A stretch of DNA of 64,000 bases from contig OY969813.1 in the NCBI GenBank assembly GCA_963703355.1, forward strand, positions 1,612,001 to 1,676,000. Reading direction: 5' to 3'. Of this stretch, positions 54,595 to 62,972 are shown piece by piece (within the stretch, counting starts at the first letter, position 1; every line of letters starts with the position of its first letter). The translations under genes and the position numbers were made by a program. A model generated the notes under the pieces. That model did no database searches and was not told where the DNA came from. It worked only from the letters and a program-made list of their open reading frames with translations. The stretch is from Puia sp963703355. GTDB lineage: Bacteria; Bacteroidota; Bacteroidia; Chitinophagales; Chitinophagaceae.

Positions 54595-55745
54595 CTGAAC
54601 ATTTCTTTCACTTTTTCGAAAAAACTCTTTTCATTTTTATCAGGCTTCGGTTGAAAATTTGGGGACATGCTTAATTTTTCCAGCATTACTTTTTCATCAG
54701 AAGAAACCTGTTGTGGCGTCCAAACATTAATATGTATTAGTTGATCGCCTTTTTCATAAGAATTAACGGACGGAAATCCTTTCCCTTTTAGACGAAAAAT
54801 TTTACCACTTTGAGTACCGGCGGGTATACGAATTTTAGCCTTCCCATCAATAGTGGGCACTTCAATCTGAGTACCAAATACAGCATCAGTAAAAGGAATG
54901 TGCAAGTCAAAAGCAACATTCAAACCATCCCGCTGCAAATCTGGATGTGGTTCTTCTTCAATCAGGATAATCAGGTCGCCATTGGAACCTCCTCTTTCCC
55001 CCGCGTTACCTTTACCAGCTGCACTCAATTGCATACCTTCCTGAACACCTGCGGGTATATCAATATTAACGAATTCTTCTCCGAAAACTCTTCCTTCTCC
55101 TTTACATATGGCACATTTTGCAGTGACATTGGATCCTTCTCCATTACATGTAGGACAGGTTGTAACAGTTTGCATTTGTCCAAGAAATGTGTTACTAACC
55201 CTTCTCACCTGACCACTCCCCCCGCAAGTGCTACAAGTTTGTACACTCGATTTATCCTTTGCACCACTTCCATGACATGTATTGCAAGAAACGTGTTTTT
55301 TTACTTTGATGTTTTTTGTTACACCCTTTGCGATTTCTTCGTAGTTAAGTTTGATTTTTATTCTGAGATTGGAACCACGAACACCATGTGATCGGGAATT
55401 TCCACCCCCACCCCTGCGGCCGCCAAAAAAACTTCCAAATAAATCGTCTCCGAAAACATCTCCAAACTGGCTGAATATGTCGTCCATATTCATTCCTCCC
55501 CCGTTGAAACCGCCGCGACCGTTGTTTACCGCAGCATGACCAAATCGGTCATATTGTGCACGTTTATCTGAGTCACTTAAAACCTCATAAGCTTCAGCGG
55601 CTTCTTTAAATTTTTCTTCTGCAGCTTTATCACCTGTATTTCGATCCGGATGATATTGCATAGCCACTTTACGGTATGATTTCTTTATTTCCTCAGCAGT
55701 GGACGACTTTGAAACGCCTAATATCTCGTAATAATCTCTTTTCAT
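54591..55745 (-). CDS. dnaJ: Chaperone DnaJ (Hsp40)
   Basis: Co-chaperone of DnaK, 384 residues. J domain at 1-70 with H32-P33-D34 in YHPDRN; a Gly/Phe-rich stretch (GRGGFNGGGMNMDD); then four CxxCxGxG zinc repeats (CNTCHGSG, CSTCGGSG, CPTCNGEG, CAICKGEG); then the substrate-binding domains. It starts 11 bases after the grpE stop, so the two form an operon. dnaK itself is not in the window. Confidence 0.96.
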   Translation of the reverse strand: MKRDYYEILGVSKSSTAEEIKKSYRKVAMQYHPDRNTGDKAAEEKFKEAAEAYEVLSDSDKRAQYDRFGHAAVNNGRGGFNGGGMNMDDIFSQFGDVFGDDLFGSFFGGRRGGGGNSRSHGVRGSNLRIKIKLNYEEIAKGVTKNIKVKKHVSCNTCHGSGAKDKSSVQTCSTCGGSGQVRRVSNTFLGQMQTVTTCPTCNGEGSNVTAKCAICKGEGRVFGEEFVNIDIPAGVQEGMQLSAAGKGNAGERGGSNGDLIILIEEEPHPDLQRDGLNVAFDLHIPFTDAVFGTQIEVPTIDGKAKIRIPAGTQSGKIFRLKGKGFPSVNSYEKGDQLIHINVWTPQQVSSDEKVMLEKLSMSPNFQPKPDKNEKSFFEKVKEMFS

Positions 55746-55756
55746 TCAGATGATAT

Positions 55757-56338
55757 TCATTTTCCAACGATCACTTTCGCGAAACGGATGATTTTGTCAT
55801 TTAAATAGTACCCTTTTACTACTTCGGCAACCACTTTGCCCTTTAAGTCTGGCGAAGGTGCAGGCACTTCGCTGATTGCTTCGTGTTTTTCAACGTCAAA
55901 TTCCTCCCCAATACTTACCATTGGCTTTAGCCCCCGATTCTGAAGAATGTTTTTAAGCTTATTAAATACCAGTTGAATTCCGCTAAGATCTGCGCTATTT
56001 TTCTCTAATTGCAACTGTTTTTCAGCCCTTTCACAATCATCCAGTACGTCGAGCAAAGAAACAATTATCTCTTTACCAGCAGTTTGACTAAGTTCAACCC
56101 TTTCTTTAGAACTCCTACGTTTATAATTGTCAAATTCCGCCAGCAAACGCAGATATTTATCCTTTTGATCCTGAATTTCAGCCGTCAATTTATCTATCAA
56201 CTCTTCTTCCTCAAGGTCCTGACTTAAATTAAGTGTGCCTGCAACATTTTCGTCGGTGTTGATATCAACCGTTGATTCTCTGTTATTTACGGCCTCAAAG
56301 TTATTCTCGTCTATTGGGTTATGTTTATTTTTATGCAT
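55757..56338 (-). CDS. grpE: Nucleotide exchange factor GrpE
   Basis: The exchange factor for DnaK, 193 residues from the chosen start. A coiled-coil region (ELIDKLTAEIQDQKDKYLRL) leads into the head domain, with LAEFDNYKRRSSKERVEL, LDVLDDCERAEKQL and GLKPMVSIGEEFDVEKHEAI, the GrpE signature. The start is ATG 56338: the frame opens at 56371, but a promoter -7 element (56354-56361) lies between the two starts, so the earlier one would not be transcribed. It is followed by dnaJ. Confidence 0.95.
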   Translation of the reverse strand: MHKNKHNPIDENNFEAVNNRESTVDINTDENVAGTLNLSQDLEEEELIDKLTAEIQDQKDKYLRLLAEFDNYKRRSSKERVELSQTAGKEIIVSLLDVLDDCERAEKQLQLEKNSADLSGIQLVFNKLKNILQNRGLKPMVSIGEEFDVEKHEAISEVPAPSPDLKGKVVAEVVKGYYLNDKIIRFAKVIVGK

Positions 56339-56353
56339 ATTCTGGAATTCTGG

Positions 56354-56383
56354 CAAAGGTAAGCTTGTCAATTATTTTGCCAA
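56354..56383 (-). promoter_or_regulatory. Promoter of grpE-dnaJ
   Basis: On the minus strand TTG (56383-56381), 19 bases, then TACCTTTG (56361-56354): a full Bacteroidota promoter. Predicted transcription start about 56347, about 9 bases before ATG 56338. It decides the GrpE start. No heat-shock inverted repeat (CIRCE) is visible. Confidence 0.65.
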
Positions 56384-56431
56384 CTGCTGTTTTGAGACAA
56401 ATTGTCTCCTTCACTACTAGTTTTCGTCCGT

Positions 56432-56439
56432 TAAATTTG
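56432..56439 (+). promoter_or_regulatory. -7 element (TAAATTTG) of the RlmI-like gene
   Basis: Exact TAnnTTTG match ending 4 bases before ATG 56444, so the message would be leaderless or nearly so. TTG at 56402 lies 27 bases upstream, longer than usual. Confidence 0.4.
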
Positions 56440-56443
56440 CGCA

Positions 56444-57622
56444 ATGATCCCTGTAATTCTTAAAAAACGGATTGGTTTACGAATTGAACAAGGACATCCC
56501 TGGATTTTTGGTAACGAAATTGAAGAAATTGAGGAGACAGTCAAACCAGGGGATATCGTTACTGTTTTCAACAGTGATAGAAAATTTATCGGAAAGGGAT
56601 TCATCAATCCCCAATCTCAAATTGCCATCCGTTTGCTCACAAGAGACAAGGCTGAAAACATAGATGAAGTGTTTTTCCACAGACGTATCATCGAAGCATG
56701 GAAATACCGCAAAAAAATCGGTTATATTGAAAATTGCCGAATTGTTTTTGGAGAGGCTGATGGGTTACCGGGGTTGATTATAGACAAATTTGGAGAATAT
56801 TTTGTTATTCAAACACTTGCCCTCGGTATTGATCTTTGGAAATTTGCAATTGTCCAAGCTCTCCATGACATTTTCGGAACTGAAAAAATCTATGAACGTA
56901 ATGATGTTCCTGTAAGACTGCTGGAAGGCCTGAATCAGCAGAAAGGCTTCCTATCAAAATCGTTCGAAACAAAGATTATCTTACGTGAAAACGGACTTCA
57001 ATTCGAAGTCGATCTGGAAACCGGTCAAAAAACGGGGTATTTCCTGGATCAACAGGACAATCGTCGTGCTATTCGAAATGTTGTGAAAGGAGCAGATGTT
57101 TTAGGAGCTTTCTGTTATACTGGCAGCTTTGAAATCCACGCAGGACATTATGGTGCAAGATCTGTACTTGGTTTGGATATTTCCGAAAATGCAATAGCTC
57201 AGGCTTCCCGAAACTCAGCACTTAATCATTTGGGTGAGAAGGTCATTTTCGAAACACAAAACGCTTTTGATGTCCTAAAAAAATGGAGCAAAGAATCCAA
57301 AAAATTTGACGTTGTAATGCTAGATCCACCGGCATTTACAAAAAGCCGGAATAATATTAACAAAGCAATTACTGGTTACAAGGAAATAAATCTGAGAGGC
57401 ATGAAGTTGCTTCATTCCGGGGGTTTCCTGGTCACATCGTCATGCACAAATCTTGTTTCTCCAGAAGCGTTTTTGGATGTTATTCGATCCTCGGCAAGAG
57501 ACGCCGGAAAGAAAATCAAACAGGTGACGTTTAACACCCAGTCTCCCGATCATCCCGTGGTCTGGGGGCTAGAAAATACTAACTATTTGAAGTTTTTAAT
57601 AGTGGAAGTAACTGATATGTGA
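56444..57622 (+). CDS. RlmI-like 23S rRNA (cytosine-C5) methyltransferase
   Basis: A SAM-dependent rRNA methyltransferase of 392 residues. N-terminal PUA domain (about 1-75: GHPWIFGNEIEEIEE), then the Rossmann fold with DVLGAFCYTGSFEIHAG as SAM loop, VLGLDISENAI, and catalytic VVMLDPPAFTKS followed by TSSCTNLVS. The layout fits RlmI, which methylates C1962 of E. coli 23S rRNA; the exact target here is inferred. The gene is divergent from grpE and convergent with a small T9SS-tail protein. Confidence 0.88.
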   Translation: MIPVILKKRIGLRIEQGHPWIFGNEIEEIEETVKPGDIVTVFNSDRKFIGKGFINPQSQIAIRLLTRDKAENIDEVFFHRRIIEAWKYRKKIGYIENCRIVFGEADGLPGLIIDKFGEYFVIQTLALGIDLWKFAIVQALHDIFGTEKIYERNDVPVRLLEGLNQQKGFLSKSFETKIILRENGLQFEVDLETGQKTGYFLDQQDNRRAIRNVVKGADVLGAFCYTGSFEIHAGHYGARSVLGLDISENAIAQASRNSALNHLGEKVIFETQNAFDVLKKWSKESKKFDVVMLDPPAFTKSRNNINKAITGYKEINLRGMKLLHSGGFLVTSSCTNLVSPEAFLDVIRSSARDAGKKIKQVTFNTQSPDHPVVWGLENTNYLKFLIVEVTDM

Positions 57623-57636
57623 GGTTAGGAGGAAAG

Positions 57637-57984
57637 CTACTTATTCACTTGAAACTTACCACTTTCTACGATCTTTCCATTTGGATCCCGGAGCTGAAAT
57701 ATGTAAATACCACGAAAGAAATCAGAGGTGTTTACTATATTCTTTTGATCGCCCAGTACAAATTCAAAGACTTTTTTGCCTAAAAAGTTAAACACCTGTA
57801 TGGAGTAATTCTTGTCGTATTTCTTGAGAATATCTTCAAAAGTGATGTAGGAAATCGCCGGATTTGGATAAAATCGTATTGTCGCCGTTGATCCATTATC
57901 CGGGAACGGTGTTAACCTGCCTTGGGCTTTTAAGCCCGTTACATAAAAAACCACCAATAATACTAACAAGTAAAAACGCCTCAT
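57637..57984 (-). CDS. Very small secreted protein made mainly of a T9SS type A tail
   Basis: A 115-residue exported protein: signal MRRFYLLVLLVVFYVTGLKA, a linker of only about 15 residues, then a T9SS type A sorting module (IRFYPNPAISYITFED, IQVFNFLGKKVFEF, GIYIFQLRDPNGKIVESGKF). There is almost no cargo domain. It could be a tail that sits on the surface by itself, a decoy or regulator of sorting, or the remnant of a larger cargo gene. Its end is 14 bases from the convergent RlmI-like gene. Confidence 0.78.
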   Translation of the reverse strand: MRRFYLLVLLVVFYVTGLKAQGRLTPFPDNGSTATIRFYPNPAISYITFEDILKKYDKNYSIQVFNFLGKKVFEFVLGDQKNIVNTSDFFRGIYIFQLRDPNGKIVESGKFQVNK

Positions 57985-58168
57985 AATCTATTTTACGTAC
58001 TAACAGTGTGTTGAATATAGGCAAAAAAACTCAAATGTACAAAAGGTTTCGAATCATTTTCATAACGTATAAATCCGTTTTAAATTTCGAAAAAGACAGG
58101 TGCATCACTATAAATATTGGCAAATCCCTCAGCGAAATCATATAAATTAGCACCAATTGCATCATATA

Positions 58169-59356
58169 ATGCTGAAATTTCTATTCGTTTTCAGTCTTTT
58201 GGTTATTTTTTACACTTATATAGGTTACGGAGTTTTGTTGTTTTGTCTAGTCAAGCTCAAAATGATATTTTTTGGTCAAACAAAAAGACCGGATTTCTCA
58301 CCATTTGAACCGGAAGTAACTCTCATAGTTGCGGCATACAATGAAGCTGATTTCATAGAACGAAAAATTCGAAATAGCCTCGATCTCGACTATCCCGTCG
58401 GAAAACTTAAATGGATCTTTATAACAGATGGATCTTCAGATGAAACGCCTCGAATCATTGAAAAATACGAACAAATTCTTTTGATGCATCAACCAGAAAG
58501 AAAAGGAAAGGTGGCTGCGATGAATAGAGCAATAAAAATTGTAAAAACACCTTACACGGTCTTCTGTGACGCCAACACTCTACTAAATCCTTCTTCAGTT
58601 CGAGAAATTGTAAAGCACTATAAAGATTCGAGGGTTGGTGGTGTTGCGGGAGAAAAAAAAATCTTTTTTGCTGAGAAAAACCTAGCAGTTGATGCCGGTG
58701 AAGGTATTTACTGGAAATACGAATCGCTACTCAAAAAACTAGACTCAGACCTTTATACTGTTGTCGGTGCAGCTGGCGAGCTTTTTTCAGTAAAAACCTC
58801 ATTATTCCATCAGGCGAAAGAAGATACTATAATCGAAGATTTTGTGCAATCTCTGCAAATCTGCATGTCAGGTTATGTAATCAGATATGAGCCGAATGCT
58901 TTCGCGGTTGAATCTGCTTCCGCTTCCATGGCGGAAGAACAAAAACGAAAAGTAAGGATTGCGGCAGGTGCATTTCAAGCGATGTTCATTTTAAAAGATC
59001 TTTTTAATATCTTTAAATACCCCGTTTTGTCGTTTCAATTTATTTCACATAGAGTTCTTCGATGGACACTATGCCCAATCTGCCTGGTGATTTTTTTTGT
59101 CTCAAATTTAATACTCACAATTAACGCCCATAGCAGCTTTAATTTTTATTTCGCAGTTTTACTACTACAAGCCGTATTTTATGCAATATCTACAGTTGGT
59201 TGGATTTTGGCAAAGCGAGAGTTGAAAATCAAGGTCTTCTATATACCTTATTATTTTATATTCATGAATCTTTCAGTATTTATAGGTTTTTACAGATTTA
59301 TAAGGAACAAACAGACTTCCATTTGGGAAAAAGCCGCACGACAGCCTCTTTTATGA
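58169..59356 (+). CDS. Membrane GT2 family glycosyltransferase
   Basis: A processive-type family 2 glycosyltransferase of about 395 residues at the inner membrane. One N-terminal helix (MLKFLFVFSLLVIFYTYIG) is followed by the GT-A domain: VAAYNEADFIERKIRNSLDL, ITDGSSDET, the metal-binding DxN-type FCDANTLLN, GAAGELFSV, IEDFVQSLQ and KVRIAAGAFQAM. Three or four C-terminal helices follow. It likely extends an exopolysaccharide chain. ATG 58169 is chosen; a TTG four codons earlier (58157) is possible. First gene of the polysaccharide locus. Confidence 0.88.
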   Translation: MLKFLFVFSLLVIFYTYIGYGVLLFCLVKLKMIFFGQTKRPDFSPFEPEVTLIVAAYNEADFIERKIRNSLDLDYPVGKLKWIFITDGSSDETPRIIEKYEQILLMHQPERKGKVAAMNRAIKIVKTPYTVFCDANTLLNPSSVREIVKHYKDSRVGGVAGEKKIFFAEKNLAVDAGEGIYWKYESLLKKLDSDLYTVVGAAGELFSVKTSLFHQAKEDTIIEDFVQSLQICMSGYVIRYEPNAFAVESASASMAEEQKRKVRIAAGAFQAMFILKDLFNIFKYPVLSFQFISHRVLRWTLCPICLVIFFVSNLILTINAHSSFNFYFAVLLLQAVFYAISTVGWILAKRELKIKVFYIPYYFIFMNLSVFIGFYRFIRNKQTSIWEKAARQPLL

Positions 59357-59675
59357 GGAAATTTCAATCATAATATGATAATCTCTTATACGCCAAAAAA
59401 AGCCAATCAATATTTGGATCTTGAGAAAAAATACTTATTTTTATCGTAGATTTTCTAACCATCCGGTTCAATACCTCTGAAACCCCCAATCTATTCGGTT
59501 CGGCAATAATCAGCCATCCATCCTTGAAATCCCCCGATTGCTGATTTTAATATTAAAAACGATTGTCTATCCATATCTCGGATTAACCTCTGATACCAAT
59601 ATCGTTTGTTTAACCCTGAAAAATTCCTGCCTATTGAGGAACAGAGTCACCCTAAATCAAAATGACCTCTGAACC
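59357..59675. other. Gene-free gap upstream of the response regulator
   Basis: 319 bases, AT-rich, with no supported gene. An inverted repeat AATCAGC (59508-59514) and GCTGATT (59540-59546) with a 25-base spacer could form a weak hairpin. A promoter for the response regulator is expected here, but I find no full TTTG-TAnnTTTG pair. Confidence 0.5.
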
Positions 59676-60080
59676 ATGAAGAAACAAATATTAGCGGTAG
59701 ACGATAGTAAAGCGATACGATTTTTGCTTCAAACTGTTCTTGGAAAGGCGTATCATGTAATTACGGTTCCTGATGGTTGTTCTGCAATGCATTGGCTTTC
59801 CAAAAGAAATTTTCCTCATTTAATTATTGCTGACCCACAGCTTCCTGATCTGGAAAACTGGGAACTTATACAACAACTTGCTTCTAGTGGTATTTACAAA
59901 AGTATTCCGGTAATGGTTTTGTCGGGATTAAGTGTTGAGGAGACAGAAGAAAAATGTTCCACATATAAGGTACACAGCTATTTCCGGAAGCCGTTCAACC
60001 CGGTTGATCTGGTAAATGCAGTGCACACATTAATAGAAAATAAATCATTTGATGCTTATTATCCCATGAGAGCTGTTTGA
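59676..60080 (+). CDS. Stand-alone response regulator (receiver domain only)
   Basis: A 134-residue CheY-like protein with no output domain. All phosphorylation residues are present: acidic pocket D9-D10 in AVDDS, phospho-acceptor D53 in IIADPQLPD, Ser83 in MVLSG and Lys105 in FRKPF. It should therefore be phosphorylated, but no histidine kinase lies in the window. It lies 44 bases before a sugar transferase with a receiver-like N-terminus, in the same direction, which suggests that it controls polysaccharide synthesis by protein-protein contact rather than by DNA binding. Confidence 0.9.
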   Translation: MKKQILAVDDSKAIRFLLQTVLGKAYHVITVPDGCSAMHWLSKRNFPHLIIADPQLPDLENWELIQQLASSGIYKSIPVMVLSGLSVEETEEKCSTYKVHSYFRKPFNPVDLVNAVHTLIENKSFDAYYPMRAV

Positions 60081-60124
60081 TTAAACTAATCAACCCCGAA
60101 AACAGACCAAAACCTTAACCTAAT

Positions 60125-61291
60125 ATGGATTTTACATTTCTACCCAAGACAGTATATAAGAATAAATCGCTCGGACATTTTAGAGTACATCAGAAAGCTT
60201 ATACAGCAACTTCGATAATTAGTAGTGGTTTTTATTATATTGGTAAAAACCCAGACAATATTGGTAAATTAGTGAGCTTATTTAAACGTGGATATGCTTC
60301 TGATAATATCGAAAATGCTCGTGCTGAGTTAAGAAGATTGATTAACCAGGAAGATAAGATAATTCCAGAAGTGATTTTCTGTGAATCGAGTTTCGATTTT
60401 TCGGAGGTAAAAAGTATCGTTCAATTTCTTAAGTCCTATCCAGTATTTGAAGCAATTCCGTTTATTATGGATGCTTCTAATCTTTGTGACATGGAGATTG
60501 GATTGTATAAAAAGCACATTTTAGCCGATGACATAATGCAAATTGATAGTGCCGATGAAAATTCATTATTAAGTAAAGTCCGCTTTCTAAACAAAGTAAA
60601 AACAAATGCGGTTGAAATGAAAACTAGCCTCAAGGATGACGAGGCGAAGATTAATTCTTCAAGCAATTTTGGTAACGCGTTGAAACGTTGCTTTGACATC
60701 ATAATATCACTCACAGCTTTACTTTTTTTAAGTCCGCTATTTTTACTCATTTCACTTGCAATATTAATAGAGTCAGGAGGACCTATTTTTTATATTTCAA
60801 AAAGAGCCGGCCGAGGTTATAGAATATTCAACTTTTACAAGTTCAGAACTATGATCGCAGGTGCAGACCAATACATTCAAGAACTTTCTCATCTAAACCA
60901 GTATGAGGAATCGATTGCGAAAAAACCAAATTTTTTCAAAATAAAAAATGACCCAAGGGTAACAAGACTAGGTGAATTCCTTAGAAATAGCAGCTTGGAT
61001 GAATTACCTCAATTATTAAATGTTTTATTAGGTGATATGTCATTAGTAGGAAACCGCCCGTTACCGCTTTATGAAGCGGCCACACTGACAGCCGATCAAA
61101 GTGCACAGAGATTTCTTGCACCAGCAGGTATGACCGGGCTCTGGCAAATCAAGAAAAGAGGACGGTCAGAAATGTCGACAGAAGATAGAATTAATCTTGA
61201 TATTGAATACGCAAATAAAAATAATTTCATATATGATCTTTGGATAATAGCAAATACTCCTTCCGCTATTATGCAAAAGTCAAGTGCATAA
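60125..61291 (+). CDS. Pseudo-receiver/sugar transferase fusion (polyprenyl-phosphate glycosylphosphotransferase), copy 1
   Basis: A 388-residue inner-membrane enzyme predicted to put the first sugar-phosphate on undecaprenyl phosphate. The C-terminal half is the WcaJ/bacterial sugar transferase domain: KRCFDIIISLTALLFLSPLF membrane helix, SKRAGRGYRIFNFYKFRTM, SLDELPQLLNVLLGDMSLVG (catalytic DE) and PAGMTGLWQIKKRGR; the usual VGPRP reads VGNRP. Residues about 33-160 follow receiver topology: GFYYIGKNP, IIPEVIFCESSFDFSEV, AIPFIMDAS, ADDIMQID. The phospho-acceptor Asp is Glu87, and the acidic pair and Lys are lost. This domain assignment is inferred from layout. It lies next to a functional-looking response regulator. 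Confidence 0.87.
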   Translation: MDFTFLPKTVYKNKSLGHFRVHQKAYTATSIISSGFYYIGKNPDNIGKLVSLFKRGYASDNIENARAELRRLINQEDKIIPEVIFCESSFDFSEVKSIVQFLKSYPVFEAIPFIMDASNLCDMEIGLYKKHILADDIMQIDSADENSLLSKVRFLNKVKTNAVEMKTSLKDDEAKINSSSNFGNALKRCFDIIISLTALLFLSPLFLLISLAILIESGGPIFYISKRAGRGYRIFNFYKFRTMIAGADQYIQELSHLNQYEESIAKKPNFFKIKNDPRVTRLGEFLRNSSLDELPQLLNVLLGDMSLVGNRPLPLYEAATLTADQSAQRFLAPAGMTGLWQIKKRGRSEMSTEDRINLDIEYANKNNFIYDLWIIANTPSAIMQKSSA

Positions 61292-61682
61292 AACCTCAAA
61301 TTTTTCGATAATAAAGTAATATTATTAAAATTAATATATTCTGTTATCAAAATATTATCACTAGCTTCAATATAAGATAACCAATTTCTCAGAAAATCCA
61401 CAATTGTCTCTGATCAAGGTGGTATTTTAAGATTCAAAAAAAGCATCCCCTCCGGTTGGTAAAAGACGATCGGACATCTAACGCCTGCTTGTTTTATTTC
61501 ATATTCATTGCTTGTCTATTGACTTTTAAGTTGAGGAATCAAACTCTATTTTTTAAAGTTTCTAATGGACTTAAAGTTTTAGTCTTCAAAAACATATTAA
61601 AACTTGTCAGTTTATAAACGATGCTGGATACACAGCGAGCAACGGAAATAAAACTGTTTTATCATAGACCTAAACCTTTTTT
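61292..61682. other. Gene-free gap between the two sugar transferase genes
   Basis: 391 very AT-rich bases with no supported gene on either strand. The length suggests the second copy has its own promoter. I see no full promoter match or terminator hairpin. Confidence 0.5.
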
Positions 61683-62849
61683 ATGAGATCCATATTTTTC
61701 CCCGGATTAACAAAATCTAACTCCTTTACACAGGGATTTCAAAGCAGCTCTATTAAAAGATCAGAAAGCGATTGTTTTATCAATGGATACCATCTAATAG
61801 GTAAATCAATTGTAAACATTCAGAAACTGAACGAGATATTTAATTCAGGCACTATATCAGAGAACATTTACGATGCAAAAACCAAACTGATCGAAATTCT
61901 AAAAATCAGTAATACTATCCCAAAAGTTATAATTTGTGAATCTATTTATGACATGACGGAAATTCAGGATCTTCATCTTTTTCTTACTACTCATTCGTTA
62001 TTTTGTACTATACCCATTGTACTGGATGGTAGTCTACTTTCGGAAAAGGAATGGATAACCCACAAGAGAGCTAAAATAGTAGATGAAATTCTTCTAATAG
62101 GAGATACAACCAATGATCACCTCGAAGCCAAATGCAGGTTTCTTAAGAAAATAAAATCTGGAGAGTTTAATGGAAACAAGAATAATTTTGTGCAGACGCA
62201 GGGCCTCAATTTAAAAAATGTTCGTTTTTCTCTGATGATAAAAAGAATAATTGAGATCTTGATATCTGCACTGGCGCTTATTGTTCTAAGTCCATTATTT
62301 CTCTTGATTAGTGTGGCGATAAAAGTGGAGTCGAAAGGTTCTGTATTTTATATTTCAAAAAGAGCTGGGCGAGGATATCGAATCTTTAATTTTATAAAAT
62401 TTCGCACCATGAAAGCTGGTTCAGACAGGCGAATTGATGAATACTCACATTTGAATCAATATAGTTATCCGCAAAATACTGGCGCATTTTTTATTAAAAT
62501 AAATAATGACCCTCGGATCACTAAAGTAGGATCATTATTGCGTAAAAGCAGTTTAGACGAACTTCCACAGCTAATCAACGTATTTTTGGGTGATATGTCT
62601 TTGGTTGGAAATCGTCCGTTGCCCTTATATGAAGCTGCCACACTAACGACTGATGAATATGCCGGACGCTTTATGGCGCCAGCCGGAATCACGGGTCTTT
62701 GGCAAATCAAAAAAAGAGGAAAAATAAATATGTCTGTCGAGGAGCGCATAAGTCTTGATATTGATTATGCCAATAGATCAAATTTCATTTATGATCTTTG
62801 GATTATCGCAAATACCCCTACTGCTCTATTTCAAAAAGAAAATGTTTGA
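61683..62849 (+). CDS. Pseudo-receiver/sugar transferase fusion, copy 2
   Basis: A paralogue of the preceding gene with exactly the same length, 388 residues. The transferase half is highly similar (SKRAGRGYRIFNFIKFRTM, SLDELPQLINVFLGDMSLVG, VGNRPLPLYEAATLT, PAGITGLWQIKKRGK). The N-terminal half is far more diverged but keeps the same receiver layout: GYHLIGKSI, TIPKVIICESIYDMTEI, TIPIVLDGS, VDEILLIGD. The phospho-acceptor position is again Glu (Glu86). DNA similarity is moderate with many silent changes, so the duplication is old. The two may start different sugars or respond to different partners; this is inferred. Confidence 0.87.
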   Translation: MRSIFFPGLTKSNSFTQGFQSSSIKRSESDCFINGYHLIGKSIVNIQKLNEIFNSGTISENIYDAKTKLIEILKISNTIPKVIICESIYDMTEIQDLHLFLTTHSLFCTIPIVLDGSLLSEKEWITHKRAKIVDEILLIGDTTNDHLEAKCRFLKKIKSGEFNGNKNNFVQTQGLNLKNVRFSLMIKRIIEILISALALIVLSPLFLLISVAIKVESKGSVFYISKRAGRGYRIFNFIKFRTMKAGSDRRIDEYSHLNQYSYPQNTGAFFIKINNDPRITKVGSLLRKSSLDELPQLINVFLGDMSLVGNRPLPLYEAATLTTDEYAGRFMAPAGITGLWQIKKRGKINMSVEERISLDIDYANRSNFIYDLWIIANTPTALFQKENV

Positions 62850-62972
62850 CTTAAAATGCGGGACATTTAACTTGCATTGAATTTCATGACACTCGGATAT
62901 AATCTTATACGATGTGACTATTTTAATGACTCAATCGCTACGGACGATCATTAAAAATGGTTATTTTTAACC

